Translations under genes and position numbers: made by a program
Notes under the pieces: generated by a model
Database searches by the model: none
What the model saw: the letters and a program-made list of their open reading frames with translations, nothing else
What the model was told of the DNA's origin: nothing
Shown here: positions 11,601-23,499 of the stretch, piece after piece
How the letters are laid out: each line of letters starts with the position of its first letter
Position numbering within the stretch: position 1 is the stretch's first letter
From: Vanilla planifolia
Lineage: Eukaryota; Streptophyta; Magnoliopsida; Asparagales; Orchidaceae
Reading direction: 5' to 3'
Length of the DNA stretch: 64,000 nt
Assembly: GCA_023846275.1 (NCBI GenBank)
Contig: CM043870.1
Span: forward strand, 18,353,057 to 18,417,056

Positions 11601-14600
11601 GGGTTTGTTGGTACTCCATAAATGTAATCTAAATTTGAGAATTGGCTATTTTAATCTCAAATAGCCCCAAGTAGAATGCTACTAAATTACACATCATAAT
11701 TCAATAAACATATTCAACAATTCATTAAGTTATATGACTTGTCATTCTTTGGAATCAAATGTTTTATCTTTTGAACACTAAGTCATATGATCTGAGAATT
11801 GGTATTTTATTAACAAGTTGTTTGGCTAAAAAATTGTTTTTTAGTATCTTCTAATTAAGTTTTATTGAAAAAGTTCATTAATTTTCTCTATTTTCTTAAT
11901 ACAGTACTATTTTCATCGAGAGAGAAATAATTTTATTTGAAGAAGCCTAGTGATATCTAAAATTTTACACATTGTACCATCACAAAAAAGAATCATTCCT
12001 TTTTTAATCTATAAAAGTATGTTGGAAAATTTATTTGCCATTATAATATATGCTTTATTTGTATTACACATTATTCTTTCAGTTAATCATTATTATGCTT
12101 TGCATTAATAAATTATTAATTGAAAAAGGCTAGTTTGTTATTCATTATGAAATCCATTTAGAACATTTAAAAGTCACTTCATGAAGATAAGTTTTTTTTT
12201 ATACAATTATATATATTTATTTAGCAACAAACATACTAATTTTTTACTTATGAATATTATTTTTTGATTAATATTTTACGAAGAAAGGTTTAAAGATTTT
12301 TATTATTTTAGTATAATCATTATTTTGAATTCATCAAAATTTTGTAGTATGATTTTAAAAATTAGTTGTACAATAAATTTAAAACTTTTATAAGTAATTA
12401 TTTTGATATTTTTTAATCTTCAACTGATTTTTATTATTTTGATCAAGTTTAGTTTTAGACTTACGTCACTAACAAATCTCTCAATTTCATGTATTTATAT
12501 TAGTTTTAATTATTTGCTTCGATAATCTTACATTTTTTACTCTTTTAAAGATATTTTAAATAAATTTAATATTTATTAAATTTTTATTATAGAAATGATT
12601 TAATAATCGAAAATTTCATGCCTTTTTGTAGTTTTATTAATTTTTTATTGTATTTATGATTGCTACAATTATAGACTTTTTTGACACATAAGTTAGTTTT
12701 CAAGATTACATATTTAGATGAAATATGTAGAACTTTGTATACATTGATTTAGTTATTTGGAATATTCATCAATCTAAATTTCTTTATTTTTTATTATATT
12801 TGAAACATTTTTTAATGTAGAGGATATTTTATATTGTAAAATGATTTTATATTCTATCTATTTTCAATTTTATTTTCTAAAAACTGATATTTACTATTGC
12901 CATAATTTAAAGATAATTTTTTTTGTGGATCACACATTTGTTTTATGCTATAAATTTATTGTATGTTACACAAAGATTTCTATGAAGCTGGTTTTAAATA
13001 AAAGAATATTTCAATGACATAATACTGATATAGAGTTAAATATTTCAAATCAAAATGATGTCCATAGTTTTTTTTTCATACCCTTCCATATAATTTCATT
13101 TATGTTATGTGAATACCATTTATCATTCACATGTCTTTGCAACCATTTTAAATTATTTTAGGAAGCCATTTTCATTCATGTAGAAATTAACATTTAAAAT
13201 GTTTTATTTTATGTTTAGTATATTTTTTATTTATGATTTATATTTTCTTAATTTTATGTCATTTTTATTTATACTAACTTGTTTTGTTCATGGTATTATT
13301 TTTTAAAATTTTATTATAGCAATTATTATAGTTTGACTTAATTATAATTGCTTATGTATATATTATACAAAGAATTTTAATAATTCAAAATTATTTTAGT
13401 GCAAATATTTGTATTTCACATGAAAGAAAATTTATTTAAAATATTATGATATTTCGAAATTGTACTATTTCGTTATAATAATAAATTTCCTAAGTAATTT
13501 TTTCAGGTTTTTAAAAAGTTTTAACAATTTTAAAAATTTATAATTTTTTTATAATTTGAATGTTGTCAGTTATATTTTCAATTTAAGGTTTTTAATGTTA
13601 AGTATTGCACAACAAATTTTAATTATTTTATCATTGACTTTTCTAGGATTTTATATTTATATAATATTATATCTTTGGTAACTTATTTATGATCTTTAAA
13701 TTATTATTATATCCTTTACTAGAAATATTAACATACTAAATAAAATCTTTAATATTGAATTTCCATGATAATAATTATTTTCCAATTACTTGAAAGGTTT
13801 TATAAACTAACAAATTTGTTGTGATTATAGTATTAAAAAATTTTGAATACATAATCTATAGTGTATTGATTATTCGAAAAGTTTTTCTAGTTAACGTTTC
13901 AATTTATGATAAGTTTTATGTTATTGACATCTTTTCAAGTCATATTTTTTACTAATAATAGTAGATGTTCAACCATTACTCTATCAAAGAACCATGTCAT
14001 ACACAATATTACATAATTATTAAAATTTTAAACAACAATTTAGATTAATAATTTTCATAGTTGTATAGTTTTATTTTAACAAAATCAATTTCAAATTTCT
14101 TGTCCAAAAATATATAATTTTCAAAATTCTTGTTGTTTTTTATATATTTCGTTAAAATATTTACTCTAAAATTTAAATATAAAAATGTAAAATGCATTAA
14201 AATTAAAACATAAAAAAATCCTTATCAATAAATTTCGAACATTATACTTAGGGACATTACTTGTTATATGTATAATTCAAATTATTTAATGGTTTTTAAT
14301 TTATGTTGTTCTTCTAAATCTACATGATTAAAGTTTATTAATTTTTTCTAATAATAATTAGACCATAAGCACATAAAAGTTTAAATTTATATGATTTTTA
14401 ATGCAAATATTTCTATAATTTAAATTAGCGATTGAAATCCTCGTAATGTTTGAGTTAAAAATATGTTTAGTAGGATCATACTTAGTTGGTTAATTGACTT
14501 AAATTATTAAATCAAGTAAATATGAGTCTAAGCATTAGGTAACTAATGTCCTTCTTTTGGTAAACAAGAAAAAAATTATGTAACATCTTATAAGTTCAAA

Positions 14601-16020
14601 ATTTAAACGTCTAGGAAATAATCAGCGTATTTGTTAGTATATTCGGTATCCAATTTAAATAAATTCTTGATGTAAAAAATAAATTGTATCTATTATGTAA
14701 TTAACTTAACAATTATTATTAATTTTGTTGAAATCAAAACTTTTATTTCGTTTTCTATGATAATATCTTTTTCCATATTTTTATTAATTAACTAGTTATC
14801 TTATTTATTTTTCTTCAATTAGTAACTAATTTTGTAGTTCACAATAAATTGAATTCTATATTATTTCAATTTATCCTGCACTTTTGTGTACAAATACTTT
14901 TGAACTAGTGTGAATCAAAAGTACTATAACATCTTTCACCCATAGTATCTCTCAAATTATTGTATAGTACTATTTCAAAGAGGAAATTAATTGACTAATC
15001 TTCAATATTTCTGAAGTTCGAGGTTCATGCTAAAATTATTTATTAAATATATCAGTCAACCACAAATATCATATATTAAATCATAACTAATGCTACAATT
15101 TCTACATTTGTTGTGATGAGATCTACTTGGTATTATTTTTTTCTTACCCAAGAATTAATAAATATCTTGTTGATCTTTTAATCAATTAGTAGCAATATAT
15201 TTATAAATTGTTTTAGCTAAAAGTTTGTTTTTCTATTATCTTAAAGCAAAAGTATGATTATATTATCAAAATATTGGTGAAGATTAATGACATTAACAAT
15301 CTTTTATTCCTGAATGCACAATTTGGAAATAAAATTGAGCAAGGAATACAATTTAGAGGCATATTTATAACTATGAAAATCCTAAAAACTTGATTATAAG
15401 TAAAACAATAGTGAATATAAATGTGATTCTCAACCATGATTATTAGACTTAATTGTTAATGAAGAAATGCATTTATTATCCTTATTTAGATGAAAACAAT
15501 GTGAATGATATGTTGCAATAGAAATTATAGCTCCTTATTGCTTTTATTTGATAAAGTTTGAGTTATACCTAATATTTTTTTCCACATAATTACTATTTAT
15601 TTAATTAAGATATATGATTTCTTTTGAATTAAATTTAAAATTTGTATATATTTAAACATTCAACTTGGATAAATTGAAAGTTTAATTTTGAAATTTTAAA
15701 TTCTAAAATTTGAAGCATTGTGAAATTATAGGACTTGAGTTATACCACTTGAACCTTAATTTGGCTTAATGCTTTAAAATGAGCTTATAAGATTATTTAC
15801 ATTATTAACTTTTTCGCCCATCCTTATTTCTATTCTACCATGAATGCTTGATAAGATATGGATAAGATTCTTAAATATTAGGCGTTGTTGGTTGAAAATA
15901 TGAGAATTAAAAAAAAAACTTCTATATATGATGCATTTAGGAATATCATAAGAAAAGTTGAATATAAGAGAAAGAAGAATCTATTACAATATATTACATA
16001 GATTATTAAATTTATCGAGC
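8641..16020. other. AT-rich gene-free spacer
   Basis: More than 7 kb of extremely AT-rich DNA contains no ORF over 60 codons and no domain I recognise. Runs of A or T and short words such as TTTTAATTTA dominate. The only clear structure is the 63-bp tandem duplication at 10318-10443. A patch at 10966-11190 is less AT-rich (GGTGGAATA, GAGGTGGTTG) and starts CATTACGGGAAAACA, which is slightly like a CACTA transposon end, but no partner end was seen. Confidence 0.5.
10318..10443. repeat. 63-bp tandem duplication
   Basis: Units 10318-10380 and 10381-10443 each begin AATGATAGCTATTAAATC and end GAGAAATTTGC. They differ at one base (GATGTTG versus GAAGTTG). Near identity beside heavily decayed DNA shows this is much younger than the transposons around it. 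Confidence 0.9.
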
Positions 16021-18723
16021 TTTAAATAAAAGGACAAAATGAGTGTAATTAGAGAAACAATAATTTAAAATAGTCAATTGTGGCTACTCTCCAACACAAA
16101 GATAGTTTACCTTAAAGTAAATTCTTGGTTTAAGGTGGTGTGGCCAAGGCTACATAAGGCATTAAGATGAGCTTGTAATTTAAGAAAACTTAACCACAGA
16201 AGGGGAATTTGGAGGGGCCAACATAGAGTATACCAAGTAAAAAAGTTAGACAACCTATGAGAAAAGAGGATTAAAGCTTTCAAGCAAGGAAAGATCCTAC
16301 GAAAGATAAGTTCCTCTACATGACTTGTCAATGTAGAATAACGCTTGAGTTCATATAAAAAATTTAGCTAAGATATAAGCTAACATAAAAATGAATTTCT
16401 TGGTGAAAAGGTCTATGAAAACTTGGAGGTTGATAGTGACAATAATTAGTCATTCTTTTTCATGAAACGTGTTCAAGAAGAAGGAAATTCCTTGTACTTG
16501 AGACTAATGGAGATTTATTTTAGTAAATGAATGGTTCAATTTTCACTCTTTCTTATGTATTTTTTTAGTTGAATAATAAAAAATGCATGTCACATTTTTT
16601 TTTTAAAAATGCAAAGCAAATTACATGACCACATATTGCATGTTTGGCTTTGGTTATACATATAAGTGAAGCATAAGTTTAGACATCATCATGTAAAATA
16701 AGTGAAAAGCTTGCTAAATTTCATGCTTTGTTGGTTGTCTATGTTGGTTTTTTAAGTATTTATGCATTAAGCATAGATTATCATGATAATTGTCAAGAAA
16801 ACTAGAAAATCATGAGGGAGAAATTTTTTTTGAATATAACCTTGAAACCAAAGACATAATAGCCTTATTATCTTATTATATATTACTAAGAGTTAGGGTC
16901 CTTAGTGTAATTACTCTTCTTTCTAAGTAGAGTTGATGTTTGATAATATGGATTGAATGTAATATTTCCTTCTTGATTATTGCATGAATAGACAAAGAAT
17001 TTCATGTTATGATGAACAAAGAAATGAATAAAATTGAGACTCTATTACATATTTTAATATAAACTTATTATTTGAAATAAATTTTTAATGTAAGTCAATA
17101 CAATTGTTTTTGAAATTACTTACAAGTTTAGTTGATAGCATGACATGGTATGAATGGGTACTTTATCCTTAAAACTTAGGAAAAAAATGTATCAAATATA
17201 ATTTCATATATGTTATATCATAGATTAAGTAATAAACAATTTAAGGGAACTTCGAAATAAATAAAATACTCTAGATAATGTTGTAGTCAACCATTCCTTT
17301 GTCTAGGGTATACTTGTGATATGTAACCATAGGCTTGGCTAAGTTATAGGTGGCATTAGGTCAAGCCTCTAGAGAACCTATATAGATCCTAAGATATGTG
17401 TAGTTCTTGGTCACTAATTAGATAACCTTAAAGGGCTCAGGAGAGCCCTTATCATCATTACGATGACTATGAATCATCTTGGAATCATAAGGGTTACTAT
17501 TGACACTTGAGTGAATCAAGACTTACTTGTACTAGAAATAGGTTAAATATAAAACCTAAGGGTAACAGCTACATTATTATAAACTTTATGGTTAGCTTAG
17601 ATAGGAAAGGTCCAACATAAAATGTGAGCAAGATTAAATATAAGAGAAATAGACTAAAAAATTATAAGCAACTGAATTAAGATTTAGTGAGAATCCTAAG
17701 GCATTTAGATTTAGTACACTTTAAATTATCAATACTCATGATGGAGATAGTCATGTTAGCTACCTTAATCCCTTGACTTGGTGTTTGTTAAATTTGAACT
17801 GTTAAGCCTATACTTGGATTGTCACATTTCATGGTAATAACCTGTAAAATTTGTAGGAAGTCATTGTATGAATGTTCCTAGAAGGAAACAATTACACATT
17901 TAGTCTCATAGAAAATCTTATGGCATTCTTTCTTATATTAGGGACTACTTGTGATTCTTGAAGACTCTTGGAATCCTATATGGATGCCCATGTGATTATC
18001 ATTACCATGTTAAATGCTAGATTACATTATTTGAAAAAGTGATAACACTAATCATGATTATTATTTATAGGAAATTATATTATATTATGGAGTGGATGCT
18101 AAGTACCTAGTTAGCCACAATGCAAGCAAATATATGTCGAATTAGATAGTAAATGATGATATCATTTTAATAGTTAGAAACTAATGTCATTCATTCATAA
18201 TTTTTATTCCAGTATTACATTCATATTTCATATTAGTGCACAATAGTTTTATAGTATGGCTCAAAGATTCCTTATTGTGCCACCTAGCTCTCCACTTTTT
18301 AGAAAGATCAAGTTGATAAACTTTGAGTAGGAGTCAAGATAGAGATTATTAGAGTTGATGAATTAGTTGTATAATTCATTTTATTTATTTCATCATCATT
18401 AATAATATATTTGATACTTATTTTTCATCAATTATATTTTTATTGGAGATAGGACTATATCAGATTATCGTATTTGACTTGGTGCTTGCTAGTTATTTTT
18501 TCTATTTGGCTTTGGTAGTTATTCATGGTATTTCCTTAGATTGGATTAGAATCTAATGGTTTTATTGATATTGTAGATATTTTATTCATGTTTTTGTCTT
18601 TTGGGTCACAAAAATTATTAGATTCCTAACATGACAATATTTTTCATGGAACCTACATGTACAATATGTTTGTGTAATTTAGGTTTGTATTGTAAGATGA
18701 TTGATAATTAGGGAAACGAAAAA

Positions 18724-18725
<2 letters not shown>
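16021..18725. other. Intergenic DNA, less AT-rich, unassigned
   Basis: The stretch 16100-18650 has more mixed composition than the spacer to its left, with words such as GGTGGTGTGGCC (16134) and GAGCCCTT (17443). It is probably old transposon or LTR sequence, but I could not read a protein domain on either strand. The minus-strand ORF at 16107-16331 resembles no family I know. Confidence 0.35.
17431..17450. other. Perfect 8-bp-stem hairpin
   Basis: AAGGGCTC, loop AGGA, then GAGCCCTT form a GC-containing inverted repeat in AT-rich DNA. No T-run follows it and no transcript can be inferred, so it is recorded only as a structure. Confidence 0.5.
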
Positions 18726-18818
<93 letters not shown>

Positions 18819-18830
18819 TGTGTGTGTGTG
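18726..18830. repeat. (AT)n microsatellite followed by (GT)n
   Basis: About 45 uninterrupted AT units (18726-18815) are followed by TCA and a short TG run to about 18830. Such tracts mutate by slippage and can extrude cruciforms. The apparent ORF with alternating Ile-Tyr across it is an artefact of the repeat. Confidence 0.95.
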
Positions 18831-19774
18831 CACGTATTTATGTGTGTGCATTTGAATCTTTTTTATTAAAAGTAGTTGTTATATGAAACATTGAATATAT
18901 AAAATTGAAGCTTATTTTACTTTTAAAAGTTTACTTTGCTATATTAAAAAATGATAAATGTTGTTATCTCGAAGACCCCATGGAAGATCAAAAATATTTT
19001 GATGATAATAACCTTATTAAGTGAGGTTTTAACATAATCGTAAAGCTTGGATATATTTTTCTTAGATAAGTGATGAAAAGGAAACTAAAAAATGCAATAA
19101 GAGCTTTTGTAAGATGATTTTGTAATATTGACCCTTAGCCATGGTGCTTTATTTGATGATAATAAACTAAAACTTTTTTAATGAATTATTTTTAATGAAT
19201 TCTTAAAGTTTAGATAGCTAATGTGTTTGTTTGTGGAAGATGTTAAAGAAGAAGTGCATTAAATATCAAATCTAATGAAAATCATCTTAGTTGACGTAAT
19301 AGGCTACCAAGAAATATATTTTGTATTAAATTTTAGGTACTCTAAGTTTTTTTGTTTAGAATGTTAGCTTTATTTAACTATTCTATGAAAGCAATAAAAA
19401 TTAAATTGAAATTTAAATTAATCAACTCAAAAAAATATTTTAGCTTTTAATATCTATGATAATCAAACCATGATCTTCTTAAGAATCATTTTTCTTAACT
19501 TTTGTTATTTGGTTTCCATAATAATTAATTAAATTTAAAAAACCTAAAAACTAATTCTACTCAGATTAGCTAACCTAACTATGTAATGATTTTTAAGCAC
19601 AGAGCATTAATACCGAACCCATTTGCTACAATAATAGGATCAAGATTTGAACATAAATGTAAGTATCATGAATCAAGGCATTTATAAATCAATTAATCAT
19701 GTTATTGGAAGTACGTTTGCTATGTCTTGAATAAACTTTGTCTCCCTAACCATATACGCATATATATGTATATG

Positions 19775-19841
<67 letters not shown>

Positions 19842-20500
19842 AAGTATTATAATAAACAAAATTTCTTATAAGGAGAAAAAAATAGGAGCAAATACACCAT
19901 GTGGGGCTAAAAGTTAAATTTTTTCTCATAGCTAAGTTCTAAATTGTGGAAGAGATTTGAACTATCTAATCATAAAATTTTACAATCGAATGATAATTGC
20001 TACAATTACCGTTTTTGTTGACCTTCCTATTTCATAATTTTCTTAAAAATTATTTTAACATAGAAATTAATATATTTTAAATGAAAATTAAAATTTTCAT
20101 TAATTTACTTTCATATATTTTTTTATGCTTATAATAAATTTTTAAAATATTTTCGTTAAATATTTTTGCAAGAAACAAATTTGTTATTTTCTTAATAACT
20201 CATCTTCTCTCTTGTTGAGCCACTCTTGTCATGATGCAAGGAGCTCATTTGCTTAAGATGAATGCACAAAACTCAAATGAACTATAGGGAGTAGATTAAA
20301 AGGACCTTAATCAAGCATAAGCAGTCAAGTTGCATTTGAAATGAAGATTTAATCACGAAGAGGACATGTGACCAAGCTTAAACAATAAACAAAGAAAAAG
20401 AACAATTTTGAGTAAAAGTTTCTATTTAATAAAATTTGAAATTAATCATTCATAATGATTAATTACATTGTTTTAGTCATTGTTGATTGTAAAATTCATA
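18831..20500. other. AT-rich intergenic DNA between the microsatellites and the LINE
   Basis: Apart from the second AT microsatellite at 19752-19836, nothing is recognisable. The sequence from about 20200 changes to a more mixed composition (GGAGCTCATTTGC, GAGGACATGTG) and may be the 5' untranslated region of the LINE that follows. Confidence 0.4.
19752..19836. repeat. Second (AT)n microsatellite
   Basis: An imperfect start (CATATACGCATATATATG) gives way to roughly 30 pure AT units at 19777-19836. It is about 1 kb from the longer tract at 18726. The minus-strand ORF through it is an artefact. Confidence 0.95.
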
Positions 20501-20772
20501 AAAAAGTGCATTTTAACACATGTTTCAAAAGAACTTCGCAAACAAACATCGATGTGATGGTGAGAAAACATAATTTTTGAAGTTTTTTGTGTGCATTATG
20601 ACACTTCCAACATGTTTCTAATGACATTCTCTTGTAAGTATGCTCCATTGCCTTATCTAGTATATATCATGCACATTAGCCTCATGGCCCTTCTTTTATA
20701 GAGAATTTGGGAAAGTTTTTATCCTTTCCAATCAGGATAGCGTTAATGTCTTCTTGAATGTGCGAACAAAAA

Positions 20773-21360
20773 GGTTTTTTTGATGAAGATGATGATGTCT
20801 CTAAAAAGGTTGCTCCCTTCAAACTCACTCTAATAAGAAACATTTTCTATGTGATGACCCAACATGGATATTCAAAGAGTGCAAATTAAAAATAATTGGC
20901 ATCTTTGAATCTATTGTGAAGAGGTAAGCATGTGCTCTTATGCTTTTGACTAGAATTGGAAAACATTTGACGTTGGATGTAAAATATTTGGATAATTGTT
21001 GCCTTTAAACGAGGGTCCACAAATGGTTTCAATGTTTTGGCCTACTACTAAACCATTGTAATCTCCATTATGGATCTCATTAGAGCACCCTCCAATCAAC
21101 TTGGTCATCAAGTAAGACCTATTCTCAATCATGTTAACGGTCAGCAAGTTATTAAAAGTATTTCTATGATAATAAACATAAGAAGGCCCAATGGGGCTCT
21201 AGTCTACGTTTTAGTCGATCTTTCTAAAATTCTTCCTTTAGATATTTGAATCTTAGAAAGATTGGGTACAATAATAGATTATGGAAAAAAATTAAGTAAT
21301 GAAAGTTTTACCAAATGTAATCAAAGAAACTGTATATAAGGATTTCCAATTGTTCAATGC
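20773..21360 (+). pseudogene. LINE ORF1 (DUF4283-like region and CCHC knuckle)
   Basis: ORF1 of plant L1 elements encodes a nucleic-acid-binding protein. Here 20773-20840 reads GFFDEDDDVS then KKVAPFKLTLI, matching the family start (FF-E-D...APFK-TLVGKF). Around 21080-21140 the pieces PLWISLEH, PPINL and DLFSI match the VWISL-LP-H-F-K-LFSI block. At 21181-21280 the pieces RRPNGALVYVLVDLSK, ILPL and LERLG match RGRFARVLVDIDLSKPLP...ERLG. A zinc knuckle follows at 21307-21354 (FTKCNQ, expected CxxCxxxGHxxxxC) with its first Cys changed to Phe. At least three frames are used, so it is dead. I first read VDLSK as a retropepsin and rejected that. Confidence 0.65.
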
Positions 21361-21470
21361 AAGCAAGCAAAAAGTTCTAAACCCTTATATGTAAGAAATA
21401 GAGAAGATGTGACAATGCAAGCAAGCAAAAAGTTCTAAACCCTTATATGTAAGAAATAGAGAAGATGTGA
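21355..21470. repeat. 58-bp perfect tandem duplication
   Basis: Units 21355-21412 and 21413-21470 are identical as read (CAATGCAAGCAAGC through GAAGATGTGA). The duplication begins at the end of the LINE ORF1 zinc-knuckle region. Perfect identity inside a heavily mutated element shows a recent local event such as slippage or break repair, or possibly an assembly artefact. Confidence 0.9.
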
Positions 21471-22199
21471 CAATTCCAATTAGCGAAGTAATAAGCAATG
21501 TGAAACTTCAAACTTTGTTAGCCTTCAATATAGAAAACAATATCAACACCCCACTACATCACAAAACGTCAACACATAATAAAAACAATTTTAATTGTAC
21601 AATGAATCATCTATTCAATGACAATAAGATCAATTTCAATTAGCATTTGTAAAGTAAGTGTAAACAATATCTGTCTAATTTGAAGTTTAGGAAGGACATG
21701 TAACTTAAACAATAAGTGCAAATTCAATATGTCAAAACCTTGAAAGAAAATCTCTATGAAAAAGAAAAGACTCTCAAGCTTTATGGGATAGACTGGAATG
21801 GCTTAACAGTGGTTGAATAATGACGAGTCAATGAGAAAAGGCAGTAAATGGAATGTCAAAAGATTGATTTTCCTAAAATGACCAAAGCAAGCATTCAAGA
21901 ATCTCAAAGTGTAGGCATTATAGATTACAATTAATAATGTCCTACCATTTAACATAAAATGGTGTAGTTTGTTCTATAGTAGCTTGATGCCTTGACAACA
22001 TGTTCAAATTACACAAAATTGAGTTAATTGCAATGATCTAATGTATAGGATGTAATAAAAAAATGGACATTCTTTGAAGGAGGCTAAAGTTTTGCTATTA
22101 TAAAGCAACATTTCTAACAAGGTATAGGTGTTTTAGTTAAAGCACTTGCAATGTTAAAACTAAAAAATTAAGAAAATTTTCTTCACATGGTGATGCATA
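21471..22199. other. LINE ORF1 tail / ORF1-ORF2 junction, unreadable
   Basis: About 0.7 kb between the ORF1 knuckle and the first readable endonuclease motif. It should hold the rest of ORF1 and the start of ORF2. The short frame LPFNIKWCSLF near 21950 could be the decayed start of ORF2 (usually MN-ISWNVRGL), but this is weak. No other domain is visible. Confidence 0.35.
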
Positions 22200-22480
22200 A
22201 ATGATGTGTTACATTTTTATGTATAGCAACAACTCTTTTATTAGTAAAAGAGATCTTTGGAGGAATTTAAGATTGATGATAAGGGATAATTGTACTCCTT
22301 GAATGGAACGAACACTGAAATGCCTTTGCTATGGTTTAGAAATATAAGGGTCATTCTTGTCGACAGAAGCCTAACAAATCATGATTTGCTCAAAGACTTC
22401 CAAACATAGTGGTTGTCAACATATGAGCAAGTTCTTGTTATACCAATCCATATTACTGATCTTTTCTACATTAGCAATTA
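22200..22480 (+). pseudogene. LINE ORF2 endonuclease, C-terminal part
   Basis: The L1 endonuclease nicks the genomic target. The reading at 22246-22299 is KRDLWRNL then MIRDNCTPW, matching the family block R--FW-EL--IR---PW-(I/V)GGDFN. Then LVDRSLTNHDLLKDF near 22360-22405 matches the RLDRFL-S-DW---F block, and VLVIPIHITDLF matches LPRP-SDHFPI, with the expected Asp-His altered to Asp-Leu. The GGDFN box itself is not recognisable. Several stops and at least one frameshift are present. After it comes LRFESIEF near 22500, the FRFE-MWL block. Confidence 0.6.
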
Positions 22481-22539
22481 AATCTAACCCTGGACAACTT
22501 AGGTTTGAAAGTATAGAATTCTCTCTAGTGGTTTCTTAA

Positions 22540-22799
22540 AATTGGATTCTTCCAATTGTGAGGTCAGGAATGGGGGCCACAGCTTACAAGTTGAATATGG
22601 TTAAAGCCTACATTAAAGAATGGAGTAAAACTTAACTTGGTAATATATTTTTGAAGATTGATGAAGTAGAATAACATGTTATGGGGAAGGTAAACAACTT
22701 GAAAGAGTTACAGATGAGTTATCAAGGTTAGAACAATCAAACCTTAAGATGAACTAACCATGGTTTTAAAAATGGAGGAGAAGTATGCAGAAGACATTT
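22540..22799 (+). pseudogene. LINE ORF2 linker between endonuclease and RT
   Basis: The frame at 22572-22740 reads GATAYKLNM, KAYIKEWSKT, LGNIFLKIDEVE, GKVNNLKELQ. This matches the conserved L1 linker in which a helix with K-K-WNK--FGN(I/V)F is followed by a charged coiled-coil-like stretch. Two in-frame stops interrupt it. It ends where the LINE reading is lost near 22800. Confidence 0.6.
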
Positions 22800-23480
22800 A
22801 AGAATACTAAAGGAAACATTTTTGGACTTTTATAGGACATTTTAGATTTCTAAAAGCCACAACAAATTACAAAATAAATACCTATAATTCCTCAAAAAAA
22901 ATAACTTCTAGAAAAGCTACAAAATTAATTGTCGTAATAAGTTCCTAAACTAGCACATGGATTTCTGGAAATAGTAATGGTGAAAGTTGAGGCAACAAGC
23001 AACACCATGCGACACGGGTTGATTGATGCATCACTTTGGTTTCTAATTTCAAGGAGTAGCATCAGTAGAGAGGAGTTGGCACTTTTAGTCTGCTTTAGGG
23101 TCAAGGCAGATTGAAGAGAGTTTGCATTAGTTGATGAGTTAGCTTTTATGGTGGTGCTAATGTCGACTATCAGTGGTGGGTGATAGCAATAAAAGCCCAA
23201 AACTAAATTTTGAGCCCTTTTTAAATCAATTTTTAAGAAAACATGTGCGCTGATGGACTTGTGAGATGGTCAAAGAGAAGGCCTAATAAATGGTTTATAA
23301 TTATTCTTTAATGAACATAAACTAAACTTTAAATTTTAATAAATTGTTGAACTAATGAAAATAAATAGAAATGTGCAATTAACAAGGCTCTAATATAATT
23401 GATACCCACAATAATAATGATAACAGAGATAATTGAGAAGTATAATGGCTAATCCTCAAAGTGTTCCAAGTTCGAATAAA
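22800..23480. other. About 0.7 kb of unassigned DNA inside the LINE linker
   Basis: Normally fewer than about 70 codons separate the FGNIF helix from the WLKEGDRNT motif, but here more than 900 bases lie between them. The middle (22925-23200) is less AT-rich and carries a 91-codon minus-strand ORF of Ser/Thr/Asn-rich composition with no recognisable domain. An insertion into the LINE is the simplest explanation, and its ends and any target duplication are not clear by eye. Confidence 0.4.
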
Positions 23481-23499
23481 ACTTATACATCTCTAAGTT

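Noticed and set aside
18701..18886. 61-codon ORF with alternating Ile-Tyr
   Set aside because: It is the translation of an (AT)n microsatellite; the same applies to the minus-strand ORF at 19720-19929.
21181..21280. Tat/Ogre-type retropepsin reading around VDLSK...LERLG
   Set aside because: Upstream APFKLTLI and PLWISLEH and downstream FTKCNQ fit LINE ORF1 (DUF4283 plus knuckle) better, and LINE ORF2 follows.
22925..23200. 91-codon minus-strand ORF
   Set aside because: No recognisable domain, Ser/Thr/Asn-rich, inside probable inserted DNA; kept only as part of the insertion finding.
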